Shown here: positions 22,840 to 31,180 of the stretch, piece after piece | How the letters are laid out: every line of letters begins with the position of its first letter | How positions within the stretch are numbered: position 1 is the stretch's first letter | Source of the DNA: Nonomuraea terrae | GTDB lineage: Bacteria > Actinomycetota > Actinomycetes > Streptosporangiales > Streptosporangiaceae | Assembly (NCBI RefSeq): GCF_004348995.1 | Contig: NZ_SMKQ01000087.1 | Location: 1-32,989, forward strand | Reading direction: 5' to 3' | DNA length: 32,989 nt | Translations under genes and position numbers: made by a program | Notes under the pieces: generated by a model | Seen by the model: only the letters and a program-made list of their open reading frames with translations | Databases searched by the model: none | Told to the model about the DNA's origin: nothing

Positions 22840-23505
22840 TCAGGCCGCGGCCTCGTGCGTCGGGAACATGGCGTGGGCGTACGCCAGCCCCAGCCCATAG
22901 GCTCCGGCGTGTTCCTTGATGACAGCGGTGATGGCCTCGTACGTCTGGGTGCGAGCCCAGTCGCGCTGCCATTCGAGCACGGTGGTGAGCCACGTCAGCG
23001 GCGCGACGCCATGCTGGATCATCCGCTGGACGGCGTTCTCGTGCGCCTCCAGTGACACGCCCCCGCAGGCGTCGGTCGGCACGTACACCTGATATCCCTG
23101 GTCCACGGCGGAGAGCGCGGCGAGCGCGATGCACACCTCCGTCCACAGCCCCGCCAGCACGATTTTCGGCCGGCCGGTGGCCCTGACGGCGTCGACGACT
23201 CGGGGATCTTCCCAGCAGTTCATGGTGGTCCGGTCGATGGGAGCCATCCCGGGGAATTGCGCCGCCAAGGGAGGCAGGAGCGGACCGGAGAAGGTCTTCG
23301 ACGCGACCGTGGTCAGGACGACCGGTACGTCGAAGGCCTTGGCTCCTTTGGCCAGGGCCACGGTCGCGTTGATGATCGAGCCTCTGTCCGCGCTGGTGGT
23401 GCCGAAGAACATCTGCGGCTGATGGTCCACCAGGAGGACGACGCTGTCCTGCGGCGTGAGAAGCGATGCTGCGGGATCCGGCTTCGCCTTGCTGATGCTC
23501 GCCAT
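22840..23505 (-). CDS. Isochorismatase-fold hydrolase (YcaC-like)
   Basis: This 221-residue cysteine hydrolase starts at ATG 23505 with AGAGG well placed. It shows VVLLVDHQPQMFF with the catalytic Asp27, PIDRTTMNCWEDPRVVDAVRA with an Arg92 in the position of the YcaC basic residue, and IVLAGLWTEVCIALAALSA with the nucleophile Cys125. The family hydrolyses amides or vinyl ethers (nicotinamidase, isochorismatase), but YcaC-type members have no settled substrate. It lies 88 bases downstream of the amidohydrolase gene and 96 before the MFS gene on the same strand, so it is probably the second gene of an operon. Confidence 0.85.
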   Translation of the reverse strand: MASISKAKPDPAASLLTPQDSVVLLVDHQPQMFFGTTSADRGSIINATVALAKGAKAFDVPVVLTTVASKTFSGPLLPPLAAQFPGMAPIDRTTMNCWEDPRVVDAVRATGRPKIVLAGLWTEVCIALAALSAVDQGYQVYVPTDACGGVSLEAHENAVQRMIQHGVAPLTWLTTVLEWQRDWARTQTYEAITAVIKEHAGAYGLGLAYAHAMFPTHEAAA

Positions 23506-23593
23506 TGATTTACCTCTTCGATGTGTCGGGATCGTGCGGATATCGATGGGTGCGGCCGATGCAGGATCAGCTAAGCTCGCTGCTCCCTGACGT

Positions 23594-25486
23594 TCACAGG
23601 ACAAAGCAGGAATCGAAGATCTCCTCCTCGGAGGCGTGCGGCTCGCCGAAGCCCCGCACGGCCCGCCACTGGCGGTGCTCCTCGGACTCGGCAGCCGCCT
23701 CGACCACGGCCTGGGCCTGGCGTACGCCGGAGGGCATGGTCGGCGGCACGGTGTGGTGGAAGCCACCGAAGAAGGCGACCGGGCTCCACGACGGCTGGAT
23801 GGCGGTCTGCGGTGGCGCCATGCCCTCGAACTCGCCCGCGGCGTAGACGATCCGGCCGCCGACGACGGTCAGCAGCGACTCAATGTGCGAGATGTCCTCC
23901 TCGGGCACCGAGAAGAAGTCGTCGGAGAGCACCACCAGGTCGGCGTAGCAGCCTTCCTTGAGCATGCCCTTGATGTTGGCCTCGCCGGTGAGGCCGGCGC
24001 CGGCGAGGGTGTACATGCGCAGCGCCGTCTCCCGGTCCACCCTGTGCTCGGACGACATCAGCGGGGATCCGCCGATGGTGCGGCCGCGTACCAGCCACTC
24101 CAGCGACAGCCAAGGGTTGTAGCTGGAGACCCGCGTGGCGTCGGTCCCCGCCGCGGTCAGCAGGCCACGGTCGAGCATCTGCCGGATGGGCGGCGCGGCC
24201 GCGGCCTTGGCCACTCCGTAACGATCACGGAAGGCGCCGCCCTGGAACATCATCCGGTTCTGCACCGACAGGCTTCCGCCCAGCGCGGCGATCCGATCGA
24301 GGCTCGTCTCCGACACGGTCTCGGCGTGGTCGAAGAACCACGGCACCCCAAGCTTCGGTGCCACCTTCTCGAAGACGTCGAGGTTGGCGCTGATGGTCTC
24401 GTCGTAGGTGGCGTGCAGCCGGAAGCCCCAGTCGTTCTCGACCAGCAGCCGGACCGCGGCCTCGAGTTCCCGGTCGGCTTTCTCTGGGCGCAGCGGCCGG
24501 GGCTCGGTGAAGTTCTCGAAGTCGGCGGGCGACCAGGCGAGGTTCTCGCCCGCGCCGTTCAGCCGCAGCCACTCGTCGCCGTCGCCCGGGCGTACCGTCG
24601 CGATCCATCGCCGCAGGTCGTCGAACTCCTGGCCGGGCGTCTGCGGGAAGAGGTGGTAGGCGATCCGCATCGTCAGCAGGCCCTGCTCTGCCAGCTTCAT
24701 GACCGCCCCGTAATTCTCCGGGAAGTTCTGGAAGCCGCCGCCGGCGTCGATGGCGCTGGTCAGGCCGAACCGGTTGAGCTCGTACAGGAAGTGGCGGGTG
24801 GAGCCGAGCTGCTCCTCCTCGGCCAGCTTCGGGCCCTTGGCCAGCGCGGAGTAAAGGATCGTGGCGGCGGGAGCGGCGAGCAGGAGGCCCGTGGGGTCAC
24901 CGGCGTGGTTGCGGACGATCTGTCCGCCCGGAGGCGGAACGCTGTCCCTGGTGAGCCCGATGGCGCGGATCGCGGCCCGGTTGAGGATGGCCGACTGGTA
25001 CAGGTGCAGGACGAAGACGGGGGTGTCGGGGGCGGCGGCGTTCAGCTCCGAGACGGTGGGCAGGCGCTGCTCGGCAAACTGCTCCCCGGTCCAGCCGCCC
25101 ACCACGCGGACCCATTGCCCGTGCGGTGTGCGTCCGGCTTGTTCGCGCAGCATCCACAGCGCCATGCGCAGCGAGGGGACGCCGTCCCAGCGCAGCTCCA
25201 GCAGGTAGTTCAGGCCGCCCCTGATCACGTGCAGGTGGGAGTCGTTGAGTCCCGGGATGACGCGCCGGTTGAGCGCGTCGACGACGCGCGTCTGCGGGCC
25301 GATGAGCGGGGCCATGTCCTGGTCGTCCCCGACCGCCACGATGCGGCCGTCCCGTACGGCGAGCGCGGCGGCGACCGGCCTGGCGGGGTCCTGGGTATGG
25401 ATGCGGCCGTTGCGCAGGACGAGGTCCACGGGTTGCTTGGCTTCAGGGTCAGCGGCGATGCCCTCGACAGGCATGGTGTTGATCAT
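23594..25486 (-). CDS. Amidohydrolase family protein (YtcJ-like, Amidohydro_3)
   Basis: This 630-residue metal-dependent hydrolase has the N-terminal beta-sandwich (DLVLRNGRIHTQDPARPVAA, LAVRDGRIVAVG), the metal-ligand motif His84-X-His86 in PGLNDSHLHVIRGG, and a long barrel with FRLHATYDETIS, WFFDHAETVS and TAAGTDATRVSSYNPWLSLE. The C-terminal sandwich returns with EGCYADLVVLSDDFFSVPEE. YtcJ-like proteins cleave C-N bonds of N-acyl or cyclic amide substrates; the natural substrate here is unknown. ATG 25486 has GAGGAG 7 bases upstream, which rules in favour of it over the TTG at 25504. It is the first gene of the leftward cluster. Confidence 0.88.
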   Translation of the reverse strand: MINTMPVEGIAADPEAKQPVDLVLRNGRIHTQDPARPVAAALAVRDGRIVAVGDDQDMAPLIGPQTRVVDALNRRVIPGLNDSHLHVIRGGLNYLLELRWDGVPSLRMALWMLREQAGRTPHGQWVRVVGGWTGEQFAEQRLPTVSELNAAAPDTPVFVLHLYQSAILNRAAIRAIGLTRDSVPPPGGQIVRNHAGDPTGLLLAAPAATILYSALAKGPKLAEEEQLGSTRHFLYELNRFGLTSAIDAGGGFQNFPENYGAVMKLAEQGLLTMRIAYHLFPQTPGQEFDDLRRWIATVRPGDGDEWLRLNGAGENLAWSPADFENFTEPRPLRPEKADRELEAAVRLLVENDWGFRLHATYDETISANLDVFEKVAPKLGVPWFFDHAETVSETSLDRIAALGGSLSVQNRMMFQGGAFRDRYGVAKAAAAPPIRQMLDRGLLTAAGTDATRVSSYNPWLSLEWLVRGRTIGGSPLMSSEHRVDRETALRMYTLAGAGLTGEANIKGMLKEGCYADLVVLSDDFFSVPEEDISHIESLLTVVGGRIVYAAGEFEGMAPPQTAIQPSWSPVAFFGGFHHTVPPTMPSGVRQAQAVVEAAAESEEHRQWRAVRGFGEPHASEEEIFDSCFVL

Positions 25487-25504
25487 TACTTGACTCCTCG
25501 GCAA

Positions 25505-25810
25505 GGAGGCCCCGCGCTCGACCGCCGCTCAGGGCTGTCCGGCCGCCGACGAGCGCCAACCGTATGGCTGTATGCGGTCTCCGTTCTCGGACCGCTTTGG
25601 CGTAACATTCTCCGCTTACCGAAAACGGCCTTCCCCAGCTGTATGCCTACAGACCAAACCAAAGCGGACTTTAACCAGGAATGAATCACTCGCCATCCGT
25701 CGAGACCCTTACTGGCCGAATTGTTTGCGTGAACCATATGCCCACTTGAATAATACGCGTCGCCTGATAGAAATGACTTAATCCACTGGCAAGCGTAAGG
25801 AGTTGCGAAA
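25505..25810 (-). promoter_or_regulatory. Upstream region of the amidohydrolase operon with palindrome and inverted repeat
   Basis: This AT-richer stretch holds a 14-bp palindrome, CTGTAtgccTACAG (25639-25652). A spaced inverted repeat has CCGCTTTGG (25592-25600) facing CCAAAGCGG (25659-25667). GCTGTATGC occurs twice in direct orientation (25567 and 25638). Such sites suggest a dimeric repressor (the CTGTA..TACAG form would suit a GntR-type protein), but no regulator gene is adjacent. I cannot place a confident -10. Confidence 0.4.
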
Positions 25811-26054
25811 TTTAACAGGGTGGCCGATGATCTCCTGCACGTCGAGTGCTCGGGCAAGCGACCCCCCATGCGGGCGAGGTTGCAGAACACGCCCCTTTGC
25901 GGCATTCCGCAGGAGAACGTCCGACTGGCGCGCCGTACAGGAAGCTGCCTCCTGACTGACCACCGCGGCCCTGCAGCGATCTTCGAAGGTAGGCATTCAG
26001 TAGCTCTCGATCTTGCTGGCGTGAGGGCTGTCCGCGAGGTGCGATGATCTTTGG
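25811..26054. other. Unassigned sequence left of the IS66 stub
   Basis: Short open frames exist on both strands, but none shows a motif or a ribosome site that I trust. The last ~60 bases before 26055 probably belong to the end of an IS66-type element. Nothing else is recognised. Confidence 0.3.
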
Positions 26055-26216
26055 GTGCCGAAGACCCCGGAGCGCCGTCCGTCGTATGACGAGCTGGCAT
26101 CGCTGGTGGTCCGGCAGATGGCCACGATCGAGGCTCAGCGCGAGACGATCGCGAAGCTGGAAGCAACGGTGGAGCGCCTGCCGATAATCACATCCGCCCA
26201 GGTCATGACCATGTGA
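26055..26216 (+). pseudogene. IS66-family transposase, N-terminal stub
   Basis: From GTG 26055 the frame reads VPKTPERRPSYDELASLVVR followed by QMATIEAQRETIAKLEATVE and RLP, the opening leucine-zipper-like segment of IS66 TnpC transposases. After about 41 residues the family resemblance ends and the frame stops at 26216. The DDE core is absent. Confidence 0.55.
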
Positions 26217-26284
26217 GGGCTTCACGTGGCGACGCGAGCTCCCGCCATCAGGAGAGGCAAACGCGTGCGGCATGATGATGAGCC

Positions 26285-27384
26285 GTGCTCCTTCGCCTGG
26301 CCTATCTCACCGTCACGAACACTTTCGCCGCGCTGCGACTGCTGCCCATGGGCGATTGAGACAAGGACATCGAGATCCTCGCCGTGCGTCACCAGATCAC
26401 CGTCCTCGAACGCCAACTCGGCGCCGACACCAAAGTCAGATTCGCTCCCGAAGACCGGGCCTTTCTCGCCGCGCTCCTGACCTCGCTGCCCCGCGAGGTC
26501 CTGCGCCGGCTACGGCTCCTCGTCCGCCCGGACACCGTCCTGCGCTGGCACCGTGATCTGATGAAACGGCGTCATGCCCATACCTGCCGGCCGAAGCGGC
26601 CCGGCCGTCCACCCACCGTCCAGTCCATCCGCGCTCTCATCCTGCGCCTGGTCCGGGAGAACCCCGGCTGAGGTTACCAGCGGGTGCACGGTGAGCTCAC
26701 CGCCCTCGGCATCAAGATCGCGCCGTCCACAGTGTGGGAGATCCTCAAGCAGGAAGGCATTGATCCGGCACCCGATCGGGCGTCCACCACATGGGCCGAC
26801 TTCCTGCGCTCGCAAGCCGATGCCCTACTGGCCGCCGATTTCTTCGAGTCCGTCACCTTGAACGGGCAACGCCAGTACATCCTGGCCGTCATCGAGCACG
26901 CCACCAGGCGCATCCGCGTGCTCGGCACCACCGCTCACCCCACCGCGAACTGGGTCACCCAGGCGATAAAGAACCTGGTGATGGACCTGGACGATGCGGG
27001 CTGCCGGGCGCGCTTTCTGCTCCGAGATCGAGATGGGAAGTTCCCGGCCCTCATGAACGAGGTCCTCGCCGAGGCCGGCATCAAGACGGTGCTCACCGAT
27101 ATTCGGATGCCGCGGATGAACTCGATCATGGAGCGGTGGGTGCAGTCGTGCCGTCACGAGCTTCTCGACCGCTGCCTCATAGGGAACGAACGCCACCTGC
27201 GGCACGCCCTGCGGGAGTACGAACACTTCTACAACCAGCATCGAGCACATCAAGCCCTGAACCAGCAGCCCCGCTGCGCACCGTCCCCGATCCGATCACG
27301 GATCCAGAGCGAATCATCGACCTGAACGTCCGGCGACGAGACCGGCTCGGCGGCGTCCTCCATGAGTACTCACAAGCGGCTTGA
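26285..27384 (+). pseudogene. Integrase-core (rve) transposase with two nonsense codons and a frameshift
   Basis: From GTG 26285 the frame reads VLLRLAYLTVTNTFAALRLL, DIEILAVRHQITVLERQLGA, GYQRVHGELTALGIKIAPST, AADFFESVTLNGQRQYILAV, LLRDRDGKFPALMNEV and RMNSIMERWVQSCRHELLDR, so the DDE core is recognisable. It is interrupted by TGA at 26357 (CGA expected) and TGA at 26669 (TGG expected), both in frame. After NQQP the frame shifts by one base, and the natural end (PDPITDPERIIDLNVRRRD...HEYSQAA) reads to a stop at 27382-27384. Full-length relatives have about 365 residues, so the gene is complete in length but dead. It resembles IS3/IS481-type proteins common in actinobacteria. Confidence 0.75.
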
Positions 27385-27488
27385 CCTGCATGGATGGAAT
27401 TCTCGGCAGGCGCAATGCCGCGCGTATGTAGTTGCAGTGACCCTCGTCGAGGTAGCCGACCTCACGATCGGCGGAGGCAAGGTGCCGA

Positions 27489-27510
27489 CCTGGTGAGTCG
27501 CTTCACCAGG
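27489..27510 (-). terminator. Hairpin downstream of the epoxide-hydrolase-like gene
   Basis: CCTGGTGA (27489-27496) pairs perfectly with TCACCAGG (27503-27510) over a 6-base loop. It lies 52 bases past the stop codon of the leftward gene at 27562. There is no T-run. Confidence 0.45.
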
Positions 27511-27561
27511 CGGAGCTGGACGCAGCCCGTAGTGTCTGCGCTCCCGGCCGGCCCTTGTTGG

Positions 27562-28542
27562 CTACTTCGTGAGGAAATCCAGCAGGAGGCGAGTCGTCTC
27601 CTCGGGATGCTCTTCGTAGATCCAGTGACCTGAGTCGGGGATGACCTCTGCCTGGACATTCGTCGCGTAGTGGCGCACCTGGTCGGGCACGCTCTGCCCC
27701 AGGCTTCCGGAGGCGCCGATCGCCAGGACGGGCATGGGCAGCGGCTGCTTGGCATATTCAGCGTTGTCGGCCACGTCCTTGTTGAGGGAGCGGAACCACT
27801 CGAAGCTTGCGCGCAGATGCGCCGGGTCGCTGAGGTGCTTGGCGTACTCGCGGACGGCTGCGGGATCAGTGGCCGCCTTCTTCTTCACGGCGAGCATGGA
27901 GATGAAGAGGTTGATCCAGGTCGTCTCACGGCCCTTCACCATGGCCTCGGGAAGGCCGTTGGTGACGTTGAAGTACCCGAAGTTCCAGAAGCCCGGCCCG
28001 TTGGAGGTCAGCGACGGGAAGCTGTAGATGCTCTGGTCGGGGATGGGGGCTTCACTGAGCACCAGACGGTCCACCTGGTCCCTGTGCTGGGCAGCGTAGG
28101 AGTAGGCCACCATCGTGCCGATGTCGTGGCCGACGAGGTTGACGTGCTTGCTGAGACCCAGTCGGGTCAGCAGGGCGTGCAGGTCGCCGGCCATGGTCTT
28201 CTTGTCGTAGCCGCCCCGTGGTGCGCCGGAGTCTCCGGCGCCCCGCAGGTCGGGTGCGATGACGGTGAACTTCTTGGCCAGCGAGGGCATGATCGCGTGC
28301 CATTCGTACCAGGTCTGGGGATATCCGTGAAGCAGCACGAGAGTCGGCCCGTGCCCGCCCCTCACATAGTTCACATCGATTCCGTTCACGTGAACCACGT
28401 GTTCGGAGAATCCCGCCGGCGGACGAGCCTCTTTCGAATCAGTGGCTGCGGCCGCGGGGATGACGGCGGCACCTGCGGTCAGTGCGGACACGAGCAAAGC
28501 CGTGGCGAGAACTGCGCGTGGACGGTGCCAGTTGATTTTCAT
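27562..28542 (-). CDS. Secreted alpha/beta hydrolase, epoxide-hydrolase-like
   Basis: This 326-residue protein has a Sec-type signal peptide (MKINWHRPRAVLATALLVSA, cleavage near AAAATDS), so it is exported. The fold signatures are the oxyanion motif LHGYPQTWYEWH (72-82), LRGAGDSGAP, and the nucleophile elbow GHDIG with Asp140. Asp in place of Ser at the elbow is typical of epoxide hydrolases and haloalkane dehalogenases. The catalytic His is His306 in DSGHWIYEEHPEE. The start at ATG 28542 has GGGAG upstream. It lies 85 bases after the metallo-beta-lactamase-fold gene on the same strand, so the two may be co-transcribed. An export signal on this class is uncommon but not unique. Confidence 0.85.
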   Translation of the reverse strand: MKINWHRPRAVLATALLVSALTAGAAVIPAAAATDSKEARPPAGFSEHVVHVNGIDVNYVRGGHGPTLVLLHGYPQTWYEWHAIMPSLAKKFTVIAPDLRGAGDSGAPRGGYDKKTMAGDLHALLTRLGLSKHVNLVGHDIGTMVAYSYAAQHRDQVDRLVLSEAPIPDQSIYSFPSLTSNGPGFWNFGYFNVTNGLPEAMVKGRETTWINLFISMLAVKKKAATDPAAVREYAKHLSDPAHLRASFEWFRSLNKDVADNAEYAKQPLPMPVLAIGASGSLGQSVPDQVRHYATNVQAEVIPDSGHWIYEEHPEETTRLLLDFLTK

Positions 28543-28627
28543 GCGGAAACGCTCCCAAGAGTGAGTATCAGGCCTCTAACGTCATTCGACTGAGAACCGA
28601 CGCGGCCCGGTAGAGCCCGATAGTTGA

Positions 28628-29695
28628 TTACGGACGGACGCCGAAGGGGCCGAGGAGTCCGCCGTCGATCCGCTGGGACTCCAGCAGCGCGAAGGCGTTG
28701 TCGACGGTGAAGACGTCGGCGGCAGCCAGCGTGCCGGTGTACTTGGCGATCACCGGCTCAGCGGCCTGGTGGGCGACGGCGTCGAGGTAGGTCTTGAAGA
28801 TCGCCCACGCGTTGCCGCTCGACCCGTATTTCTGGAAGTAGGGCGTGGGGTCCACCGTTGCTGAGGCGTTGCGGACCGCTGCGTCAAGGTCGGCCATGTA
28901 CTGCTTCTGGAGGTCGCCGTCGGCACGGACGCCGAGCCGCCCGAGATGGCCGCCGACCAGGGTCTGCCACGGATACCCCATCACCACGTCGTGCGCCTTC
29001 ACCCAGGCGGGGATGTCCTGGGAGACGGCGAGGTTCTTGAACGGCACCCAGCCTGGGTAGAGCACGTCCACGACCATGAGGGTCTGCTGCGCAGGCGCAT
29101 AGATGAAGATGTTGTCGGGCGAGTGGTTCGGGCCGTGGTAGGCGAGTTCCAGCCGCTCACCGCCGACCTTCAGAACGTAGTGGTCGTCGAACGTTTCCGT
29201 CGGCGCCGGCCGGTTGGGGTCCCGGTCGAGGCGGAGCAGTCGGCGGGTCTCTGTATGCCCGATGCGCACCACGTCCTTGCCCAGGATGGCCGAGGCGCCG
29301 ATGTGGTCGGCATGGGAGTGGGAGTAGACCAGGTGCGTGACCTTGTTGGGCATGCCGTTGGCCTTGGCGACATCGTCGATGGCCCGCAACAGGTTATGCC
29401 CGATGGTAGGCGGTGCGTCGACGAGCACGACGCCTTCGGTGGTGGTCAAAAGCATGGCTTGGTAGTAAGCGTCGGTCACCCAGTAGAGGTTTCCCCGGAC
29501 CCGGCCAACGTAGTAGCCGTCCGCGTTCAGCTCCGGCCCGACCGAGGCTGCGGGCACCGGCGCATACTCCGGCAGCGTGTCCTGCCCAGTCGGGCCGGCG
29601 GAACCCGTCAGAGCTCCACCAAGCAGCCCCGTCGCCGCAGGCGTAGCAGCGGCGACCGCCAACCTTTTCAGTAAGGTTCGGCGGTTGGTCGTCAT
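28628..29695 (-). CDS. Tat-exported MBL-fold metallo-hydrolase
   Basis: This 355-residue protein starts at ATG 29695 with AAGGA upstream. The N-terminus TTNRRTLLKRLAVAAATPAA is a twin-arginine signal, so it is exported folded. The metallo-beta-lactamase motif HSHADH (126-131) is present, followed by the further ligands in ELAYHGPNHSPDN, MVVDVLYPGW and LVGGHLGRLG. This arrangement fits a two-zinc hydrolase. The C-terminal ~100 residues (ADLDAAVRNASATVDPTPYF..., LLESQRIDGGLLGPFG) are extra to the core. The substrate is unknown. A lactonase or esterase role would fit next to an epoxide hydrolase, but this is inference. Confidence 0.85.
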   Translation of the reverse strand: MTTNRRTLLKRLAVAAATPAATGLLGGALTGSAGPTGQDTLPEYAPVPAASVGPELNADGYYVGRVRGNLYWVTDAYYQAMLLTTTEGVVLVDAPPTIGHNLLRAIDDVAKANGMPNKVTHLVYSHSHADHIGASAILGKDVVRIGHTETRRLLRLDRDPNRPAPTETFDDHYVLKVGGERLELAYHGPNHSPDNIFIYAPAQQTLMVVDVLYPGWVPFKNLAVSQDIPAWVKAHDVVMGYPWQTLVGGHLGRLGVRADGDLQKQYMADLDAAVRNASATVDPTPYFQKYGSSGNAWAIFKTYLDAVAHQAAEPVIAKYTGTLAAADVFTVDNAFALLESQRIDGGLLGPFGVRP

Positions 29696-29972
29696 AGCAT
29701 GTCCTTCCCACAATATTGAATATTGAACTATCTCCATGGCGGCCGTGAGAGTGCGGCATTGTGGCGAGGGTGCGATGACGGTCTCTGAAACAGCGCCACG
29801 ATGCCGACTTCTGGCGCCGCCCGGCCGAACGCACCTCCGCTGTGTGGCACTTCCGAGCCGCATGATCGAGTAGCACCGCGCTGCAACCGACGTGTCGTCG
29901 CGGTGGGTTACCGCCGGTCGCATCGGGTGTCAGGGCGGGCTGTTCCTCGCGCCTGTTATCCGATGCGCCGTA
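29696..29972 (-). promoter_or_regulatory. Promoter region of the MBL-fold gene with AT-rich repeat
   Basis: Just upstream of the start, AATATTGAATATTGAA (29712-29727) is a tandem ATATTGA repeat that is also partly palindromic. It is conspicuous in a roughly 68% GC background. It could contain the -10, and it resembles the AT-rich operators bound by ArsR/SmtB-type repressors. The rest, up to the aldo/keto reductase stop at 29973, shows no gene. Confidence 0.4.
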
Positions 29973-31013
29973 TCAGGCCAGGTTGCCGGCGGGGATCCGG
30001 GCGGGGGCGAACCACTCCTGGATCCAGTTCGGGTAGGCGACCGGCGACCGGCTGACCTCGTCGAGTTCGGCGAGGTCCTGCTCGGTGAGGGTCAGGTCGA
30101 CGGCGGCGATGTTGTCCGTGAGCTGTTCCAGCTTGCGGGCGCCGACGATGACGCTGGTGACGGCGCGCTGGGCGAGCAGCCAGGCGATGGCGACCCGTGC
30201 GGGGCTCACCTCGTGCCGCGCGGCGACGGCCCGCAGCACGTCGAGCACCTGGAAGCCCTTCTCCTCGTCGAAAGGCACGAAGTCGAAGCCGTTCAGGGCT
30301 CGGCGGGAGTCCGGTTCGGTGGTGGCTCCGCCGCGGTCGAACTTGCCCGTGAGGAATCCGCCGGCGAGCGGTTGCCACACCGTCAGGCTCAGCCCCGCGT
30401 CCTCGGCCATGGGCACCAGGTCACGCTCGGCGTCCCGCGACAGCAGCGAGTAGTACGCCTGATTGGCGACGAACTTCGCCTGGCCGTGCAACGCGGAGAC
30501 GCCCAACGCCTTGCTGATCTGCCAGGCGGAAAGGTTGGAACAGCCGATGTAGCGGACCTTGCCCTGCCGTACCGCGTCGTCGAGCGCGCTCAGCGTCTCC
30601 TCGATCGGCGTCAGGTGGTCGTGGTTGTGGATCTGGTAGAGGTCGATGTAGTCGGTGTTCAGCCGGCGCAGGCTGTCCTCCAGGGCCCGCATCACGTGCA
30701 GGCGGGAAAGCCCCTGGTCGTTGGGCCCGGGCCCGACCGGAGCGATCAGCTTGGTGGCGAGCACCACGTCCCGGCGACGCTGCCCGATCGCGCGGCCGAG
30801 CAGTTCCTCGCTCTCGCCGTCGGCGTAGACGTCGGCGGTGTCGATGAAGTTGATCCCGGCGTCGAGTGCCGCACCGACGAGCCGATCCACGTCCTCCTGC
30901 CCGAGTGCCCCATGGGTGCGGTACACCGGGTGCTCCTTGCCGCCGAACGTCATCGCGCCCAGGGAGACCTCTGAGACCCAGACCCCGGTACGTCCCAGCA
31001 AACGATATTTCAC
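29973..31013 (-). CDS. Aldo/keto reductase
   Basis: This 346-residue cytoplasmic NADPH-dependent oxidoreductase reduces aldehydes or ketones. The catalytic tetrad is complete: Asp58 and Tyr63 (INFIDTADVYADG), Lys88 (VVLATK) and His129 (YIDLYQIHNHD). Cofactor-binding segments YIGCSNLSAWQ and VIVGARKLEQLTDN are present. GTG 31013 is preferred, with AAGGGA 6 bases upstream, rather than the longer frame from 31097, which would run through the operator. It is divergent from a TetR gene, with a 36-bp palindrome between them, so TetR control is likely. Confidence 0.9.
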   Translation of the reverse strand: MKYRLLGRTGVWVSEVSLGAMTFGGKEHPVYRTHGALGQEDVDRLVGAALDAGINFIDTADVYADGESEELLGRAIGQRRRDVVLATKLIAPVGPGPNDQGLSRLHVMRALEDSLRRLNTDYIDLYQIHNHDHLTPIEETLSALDDAVRQGKVRYIGCSNLSAWQISKALGVSALHGQAKFVANQAYYSLLSRDAERDLVPMAEDAGLSLTVWQPLAGGFLTGKFDRGGATTEPDSRRALNGFDFVPFDEEKGFQVLDVLRAVAARHEVSPARVAIAWLLAQRAVTSVIVGARKLEQLTDNIAAVDLTLTEQDLAELDEVSRSPVAYPNWIQEWFAPARIPAGNLA

Positions 31014-31091
31014 CAGTTGTCCCTTACTGCAGATCCGCCCGGTCCACCGGCAGGCGACCGGGCGTCTCTCACTTTTCCGATCGCTGCGTCG

Positions 31092-31127
31092 GGACATCGT
31101 GTCCGGAAAGTACCGTACACGATGTCC
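31092..31127. promoter_or_regulatory. Palindromic TetR operator between divergent genes
   Basis: Perfect 11-bp arms, GGACATCGTGT (31092-31102) and ACACGATGTCC (31117-31127), flank a 14-base centre (CCGGAAAGTACCGT) that is itself partly symmetric (CCGG against CCGT). It lies 79 bases before the aldo/keto reductase start and 54 before the TetR start. It could therefore repress both divergent promoters. Confidence 0.7.
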
Positions 31128-31180
31128 AGGCGGTGTGTAGTGCGACGTTCGCTGCCGGACGACAACCGTAGGATCAGGAC

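Noticed and set aside
23636..25684. 682-codon rightward frame opposite the amidohydrolase
   Set aside because: It is a shadow of the amidohydrolase gene; the leftward frame has clear metal-binding motifs and a ribosome site.
26285..27384. Two in-frame TGA codons as possible selenocysteine or read-through sites in the transposase
   Set aside because: Both replace residues expected from the family (Arg and Trp) by single-base changes, a frameshift also occurs near the end, and no hairpin typical of selenocysteine insertion follows. Ordinary decay explains it.
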